64,000 bases of DNA from Bosea sp. ANAM02 (lineage in GTDB: Bacteria; Pseudomonadota; Alphaproteobacteria; Rhizobiales; Beijerinckiaceae), in contig NZ_AP022848.1 of the NCBI RefSeq assembly GCF_011764485.1, forward strand, positions 834,001 through 898,000. The letters are read 5' to 3'. The notes beneath the pieces are model-generated. The model was not told where the DNA came from. It saw only the letters and a program-made list of their open reading frames with translations, and did not search any database. The translations under genes were made by a program, and so were the position numbers. Shown here piece by piece: positions 52,896-62,402 of the stretch; the stretch's first letter is position 1; the number at the start of each line of letters is the position of its first letter.

Positions 52896-55280
52896 CTATT
52901 GCAGCCTGACCGAAACGCTCTCGCTCGCCCCGGTCGCATCGATCACGGATATCCGCATGAAGCCTTTGCCGGGCGGCTGCCATTGCGTCTCGCGGCGGCG
53001 CTGCGGCTCGGTCACCGGCGTGCCGTCGACCAGCCAGGTATAGGGCGGCGAGCCGCCGGCCGCCTTGAGATTGAGCCGGCCGGCGCCACCGAGCGCCGAG
53101 GCGGCGAGGTCGATGCGTGCGCCGTCCGGCGGGAAGGCGAGCTTGAGGGCAGGCGTCGTCATCGCCGTCACGGTCTTGGGCACGTCCTGCCGGAGATGGC
53201 GCAGCGGCGGCGGCAGATGGCCGGTGCTGGCGACGATCGCGTCCGCCGGCTGCGGGAAGGGGCGCGGATCGATGCCGAGCCGGGCGAAGGCGTCGAACAG
53301 GATCGGCGCCGCGACCGCGCGCCCGACGAGGCCTGGCACCGCGCCATTGTCGGCGCGACCGACCCAAACGCCGATCGTATGCTTGCGGTCGAAGCCGACG
53401 GCCCAGGCGTCGCGATAGCCGTAGGACGTGCCTGTCTTGTAGGCGATGCGGCCGGGCACGGCATTGAGCGGCGGCGGCGCGCCCAGCAAGGTATCGGCGA
53501 CGTACCAGGCTGCGACGGGATCTACGAGGCGACCTCCCTCACGCGAGCCCTCATCCTGAGGAGCGCTCGCAGAGCGCGTCTCGAAGGATGTTCCAGAGTG
53601 CGCTGGAGCATCCTTCGAGACGCCGCTTCGCGGCTCCTCAGGATGAGGGCTGAGGGAAGGGAACATCACCGCCCGGAAGCGCAGCGGCAGCATTTCGCCG
53701 CCACGCGCCAGCCCGACATAGGCCCGCGTCAGGTCCTGCAAGGTGATGCCGAGGCCACCGAGCCCGACGGCGAGGCCGGGCGCGCCGCTGTCCCTGGGCA
53801 GGGCGATGGCGACGCCGACATCGCGCAGGCGCGAGAGGAAGCGCTGCGGGCCGAGCGCCGAGAGCAGTTCGACGGCGGGCACGTTGAGCGAAAGCTGGAG
53901 CGCCTTGCGGGCGCTGACCATGCCCTGGAACGTCATGTCGAAATTCTCGGGAATATAGATGCCGTAGCGCGCCGGCCGGTCCTCCAGCATCGTCTCGGGA
54001 TGGGCGATGCCGTTATCGAAGGCGAGCGCGTAGATGAAGGGCTTCAGCGCCGAGCCCGGCGAGCGCAGCGCCCGCGTCAGGTCGAGCGCTCCGGCCCTCT
54101 CCGCCGCGAAATAATCGACGCCGCCGACCGAGGCTCGGATCTCGCCGGTCTCGTTGTCGACGGCGAGGATCGCGATCGAGACCTGGGGAGGAAGGCCGAG
54201 GCTGCGCTCGCGGGCGAGCCCTTCGAGCGCGGCCTGCAGGCGCGCGTCGAGCGAGAGCTTCTGGATGCGCTCGGCCGGGGCTTCAGCCACCGCCTGCTCG
54301 GCGATATGAGGGCTGAGGTTCGGGAAGGGGCGGCGCGCGGTCGGGACCGGCTCGTTGCGGGCGGCGGCGACCTCGTCTGATGTGGCCAGGCCCGCCTGCT
54401 CGACCCGTTCGAGCACGCGCTCGCGCGCCTTGCGGGCGGCTTCGGCGAAGCGGTCCGGCCGGCGCGTCTCGGGCGATTGCGGGAGGGCGACGAGCAGCGC
54501 GGCCTCTGCGGTCGAGAGCCGCTTCGGCTCCTTGCCGAAATAGGCGAGACTGGCCGCGCGCACGCCTTCGAGATTGCCGCCGAAGGGGGCGAGCGTCAGG
54601 TAGAGGTCGAGAATGCCGGCCTTGTCGAAGCGTTGCTCCAGCTCGACGGCGCGGACAGCCTGCCGGAGCTTGGCTGCGAGCGTGCGCTCCTCGCGCGGTT
54701 CGAGCAGGCGCGCAACCTGCATGGTCAGGGTCGAGCCGCCGGAGACGACGCGGCCGTTCATGAGCATCTGGCCGGCTGCACGCATCATGCCGAGCGGGTC
54801 GATGCCGTGATGTTGGTCGAAACGCTTGTCCTCGAAGGCCTTGAGCATGGCGAGATAGCGCGGATCGACATCCTCGCTGGTGACGGGGAGCTTCCAGCGT
54901 CCATCGTTGGTCAGGAAGGGGCGCAGCAGCTTGCCCTCGCGGTCAAGCACCACGGTCGAGCGGTCGGAGGCGGCCGCGAGGTCGAGCGGGGGGAGGGAGC
55001 GGGCGTAAAGGATGAGGGCGGCACCGGCTGCAAAAAACGAGAGGCCAAGGACGCCGGCAGCGATTCTTAGTTTGCCAAAGCGTGGCCGCCGCTTCCCTTC
55101 TCCCCTTGCGGGAGAAGGTGGCTCGGCGAAGCCGAGACGGATGAGGGGTCGCGCGACGATGATCGAAACCTGCGTCTTAAAGGACCGCCAACGATCAAGC
55201 GCAGCGCGACCCCTCACCCCAACCCTCTCCCGCAAGGGGAGAGGGGGCTCCGTTGTGATTGATCTTTCATCCTGCGCCAT
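52896..55280 (-). CDS. pbpC: Penicillin-binding protein 1C with two in-frame repeat insertions
   Basis: The 794-residue bifunctional enzyme makes and crosslinks peptidoglycan. A membrane anchor lies at about 72-91. The GT51 transglycosylase shows AFEDKRFDQHHGIDPLGMMRA and GGSTLTMQVARLL; the transpeptidase has SPGSALKPFIYALAFDNG (active Ser), a later SLN motif (LQLSLNVPAVELL) and the KTGTSYGYRDAW box; a BiPBP_C domain ends the protein. Two palindromic repeats are translated in frame: about residues 12-62, before the anchor, and about 545-578, between the transpeptidase SLN and KTG motifs. The ATG is 12 bases after the alpha-2-macroglobulin gene, its usual partner. Confidence 0.93.
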   Translation of the reverse strand: MAQDERSITTEPPLPLRERVGVRGRAALDRWRSFKTQVSIIVARPLIRLGFAEPPSPARGEGKRRPRFGKLRIAAGVLGLSFFAAGAALILYARSLPPLDLAAASDRSTVVLDREGKLLRPFLTNDGRWKLPVTSEDVDPRYLAMLKAFEDKRFDQHHGIDPLGMMRAAGQMLMNGRVVSGGSTLTMQVARLLEPREERTLAAKLRQAVRAVELEQRFDKAGILDLYLTLAPFGGNLEGVRAASLAYFGKEPKRLSTAEAALLVALPQSPETRRPDRFAEAARKARERVLERVEQAGLATSDEVAAARNEPVPTARRPFPNLSPHIAEQAVAEAPAERIQKLSLDARLQAALEGLARERSLGLPPQVSIAILAVDNETGEIRASVGGVDYFAAERAGALDLTRALRSPGSALKPFIYALAFDNGIAHPETMLEDRPARYGIYIPENFDMTFQGMVSARKALQLSLNVPAVELLSALGPQRFLSRLRDVGVAIALPRDSGAPGLAVGLGGLGITLQDLTRAYVGLARGGEMLPLRFRAVMFPSLSPHPEEPRSGVSKDAPAHSGTSFETRSASAPQDEGSREGGRLVDPVAAWYVADTLLGAPPPLNAVPGRIAYKTGTSYGYRDAWAVGFDRKHTIGVWVGRADNGAVPGLVGRAVAAPILFDAFARLGIDPRPFPQPADAIVASTGHLPPPLRHLRQDVPKTVTAMTTPALKLAFPPDGARIDLAASALGGAGRLNLKAAGGSPPYTWLVDGTPVTEPQRRRETQWQPPGKGFMRISVIDATGASESVSVRLQ
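53548..53649. repeat. 102-base palindromic repeat inside pbpC
   Basis: The outer 17-base arms CCCTCATCCTGAGGAGC / GCTCCTCAGGATGAGGG and inner 14-base arms CGTCTCGAAGGATG / CATCCTTCGAGACG are both perfect. The length is 102 bases, exactly 34 codons, and no stop occurs in the pbpC frame. It encodes a peptide containing HPEEPRSGVSKDAPAHSG. Confidence 0.95.
55097..55246. repeat. Long palindromic repeat inside the pbpC N-terminal coding region
   Basis: The hairpin CCTTCTCCCCTTGCGGGAGAAGG at the left and CCCTCTCCCGCAAGGGGAGAGGG at the right flank GATGAGGGGTCGCGC / GCGCGACCCCTCA arms. Related to the intergenic element at 33401-33536. It is open in the pbpC frame for about 50 codons. Confidence 0.88.
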
Positions 55281-55292
55281 GGCGGCAATGCC

Positions 55293-58200
55293 TTACCGCG
55301 CCGAGGTGATCTCCACCGCGCCGAAGCCGGTGCGACCGAAGCGGTCCGGCCGGTACATGTCCTCGATCACGGCGGCGGGGGAGACATAGCGGCCGGGCGA
55401 GACGGCGCGAGCGATATAGGCGACGGTGTAGGAGAGCTTGTCGTTCTTCGAGCCCGAACGCTCGAACGCGGCGACATAGCGGTCGTCGCGCGACTCGGTG
55501 TGGACCGGGTAGACCTCCTGCTTCAGCCAGTCGAGCCCCGCGACCGAGGCGCCTTCCGTCAGGTTGGCGTTCTCGATCTCAAGCCCGGCCGGGACCGGAT
55601 CGACCAGCAGCAGGCGGCCATAGCGCGGCGCCGCTTCCGTCACCGTCAGCGCGACGACATAGCGCTCGTTCTGGCGCAGGCGCGCCGGATCGGCCTTCTC
55701 CCCCTTCATCGTGTAGATGACGCGCTCCAGCCCGAAGCCCTGATTGAGCGCAGGCTCCGGCGCGGTGGGGATGCCCGCGACGGTGATGACGGCTTGCGCA
55801 TTGCCGGCATTCGGATTGGCGATGGTCAGCGGCCTGGCCTCCAGCGCCTCGGCGGAGAGCGTGCGGTAGAGCGCGCCCTTCCGGGGGGCGCCGTCCACCG
55901 TCAGCGTCATGCCCTCGGCATCCTTGGCCATGGCCTGCGCCGCCAGCACCATCCACATCTGCTCCTGCGTCGAGGTGTAGTTGTAGCGGGCGCTGCTGCG
56001 GGTGGCGTCGAGGATCGAGACGGCGCGGCCGATATCGGCGCGCTCGCCATTGGCCTCGGCGATCAGGGCGAGCACGCCGGCCCCGTCGCGCAGGCGGGAG
56101 CCGTAATCGGGCCGCGACAGGCCGTCATCGCTCGCCTGCTGGAGCAGGCCCAGCGCGCTGCCGAAGGCGGCGCGGCCGCGGCCGCGATCGCCCAGCGCCG
56201 AGAGCGCCGCGCCGATCTGGGCGCGGGCGAGCGGCGTCGCGAAGTCGCCGAGCTTGTTGTCGGCGAGATAGCGCAGATCGCCCATCACCGGCCGGCCGTT
56301 GCGGGCGAGCACATAGAGCGCATAGGCGATGCCGGCGGCCTCTTCCTTGTTGATCTCGCTGGTGTTGACGACCTGATTGCGCAGGCGGTCCAGTGCGAGG
56401 TTGAAGGCGATCTGCGGCACGGCGAACTGCTTCTCGCGGGCCCGTGTCAGGAAGTCTGTGACGAAGGCGTCGAGCCAGAGATCGTCGCCGCCGACGCCCC
56501 AGAGCCCGAAGGAGCCGTTGCCGCCCTGACGCGCCAGCACGCGCTCGATCGCGTTGACGACCCGCTCGTCGGCCTTGTCGTCGAGCGCGAGTTGCTCCAG
56601 CGAGGCGAGCTGGTTGACCGCGAGCAGCGGCAGTGCGCGGGAGACGGTCTGCTCGGTGCAGCCATAGGGATAGCGGTCGAGCGCCTTGAGCAAAGCGGGC
56701 ACGTCGAGCGAGCCGAAGGGCGATACCGTCACCGAGACTTGGCCGGAATTCGGCACGAGATCGGCCAGCAGGTCGGAGGAGACGGTGATCGCGCCGCCAT
56801 TGCCGGGAATGGCGCGGACGATGCGGCGCGCGATCGTGGCGGCCGAGGGCTGCACGCGCACGGCAAGGTTCTGCACCGTACTGAGCCCGTTCGGGCCTGA
56901 GACGCGCACGTCGAATTCGGCGCGGCCGAGGCCGGCGGCGGTGACGGGGATCGTCATCTGCGTCTTGGCGCCGGCACCCATCTGCATGGTGCGGTGGGTG
57001 GCGTCGGCGGCGACCAGAACCGGGCCCTTCACGTCGAGATCGACGGTATAGGCGCCGGCGGGGCCCTCGACATTGTCGACCTGGAGATGGAAGCGCGACT
57101 GATCACCAATGGCGAGGAAGCGCGGCAGCGTCGCCTGCGCGACGATCTGGTCGCGGACGATCACGTCGGCGCTGGCCTGGCCGGTGCGGCCGGCCGACCA
57201 GGCGACGCCCATGACGCGGACCGAGCCGTTGAAGGCCGGCAGGTCGAAATCGATCTTCGCCGTGCCGTCCGGCCCGACCTTGACCACGCCGGAATAGCGG
57301 GCAAGCGGCTCCTGCGTCGGCTTCTCGCCATCCATCTGGGGTGCCGCGTCGCCGCCGGTGCGGATCGCGCCGCGCGTGCCCTGCATGCCGTCGATCAGGA
57401 GCCCATAGAGATCGCGCAGGTCATGGCCGAGCTGGCGCTGGCCGAAGAAGAATTGGCTCGGGTCCGGGCTCTCGTAGCGGGTGAGATTGAGGATGCCGAT
57501 ATCGACGGCAGCGAGCGTGACATAAGCCTCCTCGCCGGCCCTTATGCCGGTGACCTTGACCGGCAGCGACAGCGTCGTGAGCGGGCGAACGAGCTTCGGC
57601 GCGCCGAGATCGAGCGCCAGCGTGCGCGTCTCCTTGCCGATCTGGAACCAGGACAGGCCGATGGCGCGGCCGGGCAGGCGCTTGGCGGCGGCATCCATGG
57701 GCCGGTGCGCGAGCACGACGAGATAGGCGCTGGCGCCCCATTCGGCCTTCACGGGAATGCTGGCCGAGGTGCCGCCCTCGGTGATGTCGACGGTGCGGAT
57801 ATCCGCGACCTTGTCGGTGACGATGGCGAGCGTCGCCTTGCCGGCGAAGCGCGGCGAGAGGCGGACCTGCAGGCTCTCGCCATCGGCGTAGGATGCCTTG
57901 TCGAGTGCGACGTCGAGCACATCAGGCGTATCGGCGGTCTTGTCGCTCTCATAGCCGACGCTGAAGGAGACGGAGGTCTCCGCAGCCTCGTTGCCGTCGG
58001 AGGTCACGTCGAGGCGGTAATTGCCCCATTCGACGGCTGCGGCGATCTTCGCGCCGGTTGCTTCCGCCACCGCGACCTCGCCATCGGCGACGCGGCGAGT
58101 GGTCTTGACGCCCTCATAGTTCCAGCGGCCGTCCTGGAAGAACCACTGATAGTTGCGGCGGACCTTCGACAACACCCATTTCACGCCCGGCCGGGCAAGG

Positions 58201-60551
58201 CGCTTGCCGTCGCCGGTCGCCATGATGACGTCGAAATTGGCGGTCTGCCCGTTGCCGAGATCGCCGTCCCTGAAAAGCTTCTTCACGCCGATGGCGGCAC
58301 CCTTCGGCACGATCGGCAGGGTGACGGAGCGCGCGATGGCGCGCCCGCCGGGCTCGCCGACGCGCACGGTCATCTCGACTTCGAGCGGGCGGTTGGTGTC
58401 GGGCTGTTGCACGGGGTTGGAGATCGTCGCCTTGCCGGAGGCGTCGGTCGTGGTGCTCTCCTCGAACTCGCTCTGGACCGGCTCGAAAGCCTCGTCGGTG
58501 AGGCCGACCTGATAGTCCTTGAAACCGGGGATGGCGCTGGCCTCGGCGGAGCGGATCGTCATCGAGCCGGTGACATCGAGCTCGGAGCCCGGCGCGCCGT
58601 AGAGATAGCGGGCGGCGACGTCGAGCTCGGCCGGCTCGCCGGCCTGCAGCAGCGGCGCCTTCGGCGTCAGCGTCAGCTCCAGCCGCTCGGGCACATAGTC
58701 CTCGACGAGGAAGGAGGTCTCGCCGATCGCCTGGCCCTTCGGATCGGAATAGGCGAGGACGCGCCAGGTGCCGGTCGCCGAGCCCGAGACGAGCTGGATC
58801 GAATGGGCGCGGCCGCCCGCGCCCTGATCCTCGACCTGACGGCGGCGGTACTCGACGCCGTCGGGGCGCTTGACGACGATGGTCAGCGGCAGGCCGGTGA
58901 CGGCCGCGCCCTTGGCGTCGCGCAGGAGCGTGGTGAGATAGACCGTCTCGCCGGAGCGATAGACGCCGCGCTCGGTATAGAGATAGGCGTCGAGCCCGGC
59001 GGGGGCGACACGGCCCTTCACGCCGCGATCGGAAAGGTCGAAGGCGGTCTGCTTCAAGTCGAGGAAACCGTAATCCTCGGCGAGCGAGGCGGTGACGAGG
59101 CCGGGCGCATTGCCGCCCTGGCCCTTGCCCAATCCGGCATCGAAACGGGCATAGCCGTTGGCATCAGTCTTCGCCGTGCCGAGCACTTCGTTGTTGCGGG
59201 CGATCAGCCGGAGCTCCGCATTGGCGATGGGCCTGGCGTCGGCCAGCGAGCGGGCGAGCACATGCACGCCGTCCGGGCCGGTGAAGGAAGTCAGGCCGAG
59301 ATCGGAGACGACGAACCACTGCGTCGCCCGCGTCGAACCGTCATCATAGGAATCGCCGTCGTCGCTGGGCGCGGCCGCGGCGGGTCCGCCCGAGGGCTTG
59401 GCGAACATCACATAGACGCCGGGCTTCAGGCTGCCGACGGCTTCTGTCACCGGGAAGGCGGTGATCACGTCCTGGTTCAGCTCGGACTTCACGTCCATCG
59501 TGCCGGTCCAGACGGTCTGGCCCTTGTCGCTGGAGATCTGCCGGGCGGAATAGGAGCCGATCTGGCTGAGGAAATCCTCGGAATGGACGGAGTTGATCAG
59601 GTTGCGATCGCCGATCCGCATGACTTCTAGATCGAGCTTGCCGGAATTGACCGAGACGACCGGGATGCCCTGCTGGCCGGTGCGCGGCAGCACGTAGTTC
59701 TTGCCGGTGAAGCGCACCGAAGGCGTGCGGTCGCGGACATAGATCTCGTAATCGGCCGATTTCAGCAGGGTCTCGTCGGGAATGGCCGAGGGCACGCCCT
59801 GGCGGATGACGATGGCATAGCGCTCGCCGTGCTTGAGGCCGTCGACGCATATCTGGCGATCCTCGGCGCTGACGGCGAAATCGCCCTTTCCTCCGGAGAT
59901 CGCGACATAAGGCGCGAAATCGACCCGTCCGCGGGCCAGGGCTTCCGAGAATTCGAAGCAGGCGCGCGGGGAGGCGGCGTCGGAATCGGTCTTGTTGGAG
60001 AGCAGGCGGAAGCCGCGCTTCTCGCGCAGGCTCTCATAGGAGCTTTGCAGGGCTGCATTGGCGGCGAGGTCGAGGCTGAGCCGATAGGTGGTCAGCGCCG
60101 GGCGCCACAATTCGTTCTTCTCGAAGGTGCGGGCGAGTACGCCGAGCGAAGCCGCCTCGTCATTGCGGCTGGTCGAGCGCTGATAGGCGAGATAGGCGGC
60201 GGCGACCGCGCGCTCGCGCAGTTCCCAGCGCTCGCGATAATCGCGCGGCTCGATCGCGTTGGCGGCACGCGCCATCAGGCGCCAGCCGGCGGCGTTAGTG
60301 GAATCGGCGACGATCGCAGCATTGGCCTGGGGCAGGGCGGAGCGGGCATCGCCGCGGCCGAGCGCGATCTCGCCGGCCCGGATAGCGTCCGCCGCCGAGC
60401 GGTTGCCGACGGCGACCTCGCGCTTCAGGCGTTCTTCCAGTCGCTGCCCGTCGGCCAGCAGGTCATTGCGGATATAGGCTTTCTGGGCGAAGGCGGGGGC
60501 TGCCGCCAGCGTGAGCGAGAGGGCGAGCGCGAGACGGGAAAGCAGGGTCAT
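55293..60551 (-). CDS. Bacterial alpha-2-macroglobulin family protein
   Basis: The start at 60551 (MTLLSRLALALSLTLAAAP) has GAAGAGGA upstream and gives 1752 residues. A signal peptide without a lipobox is followed by macroglobulin-like domains (GVYRSGETVYLTTLLRDAKG near 640-660), a bait-like region, and the thioester motif YPYGCTEQ at about 1296-1303. It traps proteases in the periplasm. It is paired with pbpC, a common arrangement thought to protect the wall after envelope breach. Confidence 0.92.
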   Translation of the reverse strand: MTLLSRLALALSLTLAAAPAFAQKAYIRNDLLADGQRLEERLKREVAVGNRSAADAIRAGEIALGRGDARSALPQANAAIVADSTNAAGWRLMARAANAIEPRDYRERWELRERAVAAAYLAYQRSTSRNDEAASLGVLARTFEKNELWRPALTTYRLSLDLAANAALQSSYESLREKRGFRLLSNKTDSDAASPRACFEFSEALARGRVDFAPYVAISGGKGDFAVSAEDRQICVDGLKHGERYAIVIRQGVPSAIPDETLLKSADYEIYVRDRTPSVRFTGKNYVLPRTGQQGIPVVSVNSGKLDLEVMRIGDRNLINSVHSEDFLSQIGSYSARQISSDKGQTVWTGTMDVKSELNQDVITAFPVTEAVGSLKPGVYVMFAKPSGGPAAAAPSDDGDSYDDGSTRATQWFVVSDLGLTSFTGPDGVHVLARSLADARPIANAELRLIARNNEVLGTAKTDANGYARFDAGLGKGQGGNAPGLVTASLAEDYGFLDLKQTAFDLSDRGVKGRVAPAGLDAYLYTERGVYRSGETVYLTTLLRDAKGAAVTGLPLTIVVKRPDGVEYRRRQVEDQGAGGRAHSIQLVSGSATGTWRVLAYSDPKGQAIGETSFLVEDYVPERLELTLTPKAPLLQAGEPAELDVAARYLYGAPGSELDVTGSMTIRSAEASAIPGFKDYQVGLTDEAFEPVQSEFEESTTTDASGKATISNPVQQPDTNRPLEVEMTVRVGEPGGRAIARSVTLPIVPKGAAIGVKKLFRDGDLGNGQTANFDVIMATGDGKRLARPGVKWVLSKVRRNYQWFFQDGRWNYEGVKTTRRVADGEVAVAEATGAKIAAAVEWGNYRLDVTSDGNEAAETSVSFSVGYESDKTADTPDVLDVALDKASYADGESLQVRLSPRFAGKATLAIVTDKVADIRTVDITEGGTSASIPVKAEWGASAYLVVLAHRPMDAAAKRLPGRAIGLSWFQIGKETRTLALDLGAPKLVRPLTTLSLPVKVTGIRAGEEAYVTLAAVDIGILNLTRYESPDPSQFFFGQRQLGHDLRDLYGLLIDGMQGTRGAIRTGGDAAPQMDGEKPTQEPLARYSGVVKVGPDGTAKIDFDLPAFNGSVRVMGVAWSAGRTGQASADVIVRDQIVAQATLPRFLAIGDQSRFHLQVDNVEGPAGAYTVDLDVKGPVLVAADATHRTMQMGAGAKTQMTIPVTAAGLGRAEFDVRVSGPNGLSTVQNLAVRVQPSAATIARRIVRAIPGNGGAITVSSDLLADLVPNSGQVSVTVSPFGSLDVPALLKALDRYPYGCTEQTVSRALPLLAVNQLASLEQLALDDKADERVVNAIERVLARQGGNGSFGLWGVGGDDLWLDAFVTDFLTRAREKQFAVPQIAFNLALDRLRNQVVNTSEINKEEAAGIAYALYVLARNGRPVMGDLRYLADNKLGDFATPLARAQIGAALSALGDRGRGRAAFGSALGLLQQASDDGLSRPDYGSRLRDGAGVLALIAEANGERADIGRAVSILDATRSSARYNYTSTQEQMWMVLAAQAMAKDAEGMTLTVDGAPRKGALYRTLSAEALEARPLTIANPNAGNAQAVITVAGIPTAPEPALNQGFGLERVIYTMKGEKADPARLRQNERYVVALTVTEAAPRYGRLLLVDPVPAGLEIENANLTEGASVAGLDWLKQEVYPVHTESRDDRYVAAFERSGSKNDKLSYTVAYIARAVSPGRYVSPAAVIEDMYRPDRFGRTGFGAVEITSAR

Positions 60552-60720
60552 CGTCGATCCTCTTCGTCGATCGGCCAGCCTGGTATCAGCGGGCATGGCT
60601 TCAGGCCGATGACGGCGTGAGACGGAAGCCGTCAGGCTACCACCGCGCCGCGCGCGTTCAAGTCATGTGAATGCAGGTCGTGTCGGGTTTCGTGCCGATC
60701 TACCCATCCCGATCCTCACG

Positions 60721-60768
60721 CGCGGGTCATCCCGGCTCTTCGCGCCGCTGCGCCCGGGATGACCCGCG
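60721..60768. repeat. Short palindromic repeat between divergent genes
   Basis: Perfect 15-base arms CGCGGGTCATCCCGG / CCGGGATGACCCGCG flank an 18-base loop. It sits in the 299-base region between the divergent alpha-2-macroglobulin and secreted-protein genes, near their promoters. The rest of that region (60552-60850) contains no gene I can see. Confidence 0.88.
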
Positions 60769-60850
60769 CGCGAATGTCATCTGCCGGTTGCGGCGCGGCG
60801 CGTTCTGACGCTCAATGCAGCCGCTTCGCCCGCCTTCGAGGACGAGACCC

Positions 60851-62272
60851 ATGCCGCGTGCCACTCTCCCAATCCAGCGAATCACCTGGCTCCGCAGCGT
60901 TGCATTCACGCTCGCGCTGCTGGCGCCGGCGTTCGCGTCCGCACAGGCGCAGCGCCCCAACCCGCAGATGGCCGCGGCGCAAGCCGGCTTCGAGGCTCTG
61001 CCCGAGGCCGAGCGCAAGGCGATCCAGAACGACCTGATCTGGGCCGGCCAGTTCAACGGCGCGGTGTCCGGCAGCTATGGCCCGCTCACCTTCCGCGCCA
61101 TCAATGCCTTCAAGGGCAGGGGCGGCACGGCGGACGGCCTGCTTGCGCCGGCGGAACGGGCAGCCCTCGCGAGGGTGGCGCAGGCGGCGCGCGATACGGC
61201 CGGGTTCAAGGTCATCGCCGACGACAAGACCGGGGTGCAGATCGGCATTCCCATGAAATTCCTGCCAAAGCGCGACGTGACCTCATCCGGCGGCAGCCGC
61301 TGGCAGAGCGCCGACGAGAAGGTGACGCTCGATACCTCCGCGTCGCCGCCCGGCGAGGATCTGGCGGCACTGTTCGAGAAGGCGATCGCGGTCAACCCGC
61401 ACAGTCCGCGCAAGATCACCTACAAGCTGCTGCGGCCGGATTTCTTCGTCGTCACGGGCGAGACGCCGGGCGGACGGTTCTACCGCCGGCTGTCGGCCGG
61501 ACCGCAGGGCTTGCGCGGGTTCTCGATCGGCTACGACAAGGCGCTGGCGTCGACCGTGGACAAGCTGGTCATCGCGATCGCGGCGAGCTTCGAGCCCTTC
61601 CCGACCGGGGCGGTTCCGGCCCAGCCTGCGGCGGTCGCAGGCACGTCTCCGGGACTGTCGTCGCTTCTGGCGCCGGCCGCACGCAGCAACGAACGTTACG
61701 GCGTGGCGCTGGCGCTGACCGAGCGGGTGTCCCTGAGCGCTTCGGCGGCAGTCGATGGCTGCCGCAGCTTGCGTGTCGGGAACCGCAACGCGAAGCTGCG
61801 CCTGAAGGACGACGCGAGCGGGCTCGTGCTGCTCGACCTGGACGGGACGGGCGCGGCGAAACCGCCGGGCCTGCGCAGCGCGGCGACGGGCGCATCCGAA
61901 GCTCTGGTGCTGGTCGCCTACGGCAACGATGCCGGCAAGCGGACAGCCGTCGCACTGCCCGGCCAGGGCGTGCAGGCCGGCGGCAAGCCGGCGCTCAACG
62001 CGCCGCTCCAGCCGGGCCAGGCGGGTGCGCCGGCTTTCGACCGGCAGGGGCGGCTCGTCGGCATCGTCACCGACAATCCTTCCGACAAGATCCTGATCGC
62101 CGGCATCGCGCCGCAACGCAGCTACGCCTTTGCCGACGCCGCTTCAATCCAGTCATTGCTGGGCCGAGCCGGCGTCACGCTGCCGGCTGCTGCCGCTGGG
62201 GCAGAGCTCAGCACAGGCGCGGTGGTCGAGCGTGTTTCCGGTGCGGTCCAGCCCATCACCTGCGGACTGTAG
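60851..62272 (+). CDS. Secreted protein with peptidoglycan-binding-like N-terminus and degenerate trypsin-like C-terminus
   Basis: The start at 60851 (MPRATLPIQRITWLR) follows GAGGACGAG and gives 473 residues with a signal peptide ending near ASAQAQ. Residues about 45-105 (IQNDLIWAGQFNGAVSGSYGPLTFRAINAFKGRGG) resemble a peptidoglycan-binding repeat. The C-terminal region (about 300-440) shows trypsin-like ordering, with PLQPGQAGAPAFDRQGRLVGIV in the position of the GDSGGP box, but I see no catalytic Ser-His-Asp set. Possibly a non-catalytic envelope protein. Confidence 0.7.
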   Translation: MPRATLPIQRITWLRSVAFTLALLAPAFASAQAQRPNPQMAAAQAGFEALPEAERKAIQNDLIWAGQFNGAVSGSYGPLTFRAINAFKGRGGTADGLLAPAERAALARVAQAARDTAGFKVIADDKTGVQIGIPMKFLPKRDVTSSGGSRWQSADEKVTLDTSASPPGEDLAALFEKAIAVNPHSPRKITYKLLRPDFFVVTGETPGGRFYRRLSAGPQGLRGFSIGYDKALASTVDKLVIAIAASFEPFPTGAVPAQPAAVAGTSPGLSSLLAPAARSNERYGVALALTERVSLSASAAVDGCRSLRVGNRNAKLRLKDDASGLVLLDLDGTGAAKPPGLRSAATGASEALVLVAYGNDAGKRTAVALPGQGVQAGGKPALNAPLQPGQAGAPAFDRQGRLVGIVTDNPSDKILIAGIAPQRSYAFADAASIQSLLGRAGVTLPAAAAGAELSTGAVVERVSGAVQPITCGL

Positions 62273-62371
62273 CCTCGACCGAAATGAGAGGTTGTCACTG
62301 GCCGCGCGATCGGCTCAGATGACGCCCGTCGGATCAAGGGAGCCCCGTCGCGAACGAGGAGCGCCCGCACA

Positions 62372-62385
62372 CTAAATCGATTTAG
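62372..62385. promoter_or_regulatory. LacI-type operator candidate upstream of tctC
   Basis: CTAAATCGATTTAG is a perfect 14-base palindrome with the central CG typical of LacI-family operators. It lies 18 bases upstream of the tctC start and overlaps the approach to its GGAGGAG ribosome-binding sequence. No regulator gene is in the window. Confidence 0.55.
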
Positions 62386-62402
62386 CGGAGGAGCTTGAAA
62401 TC

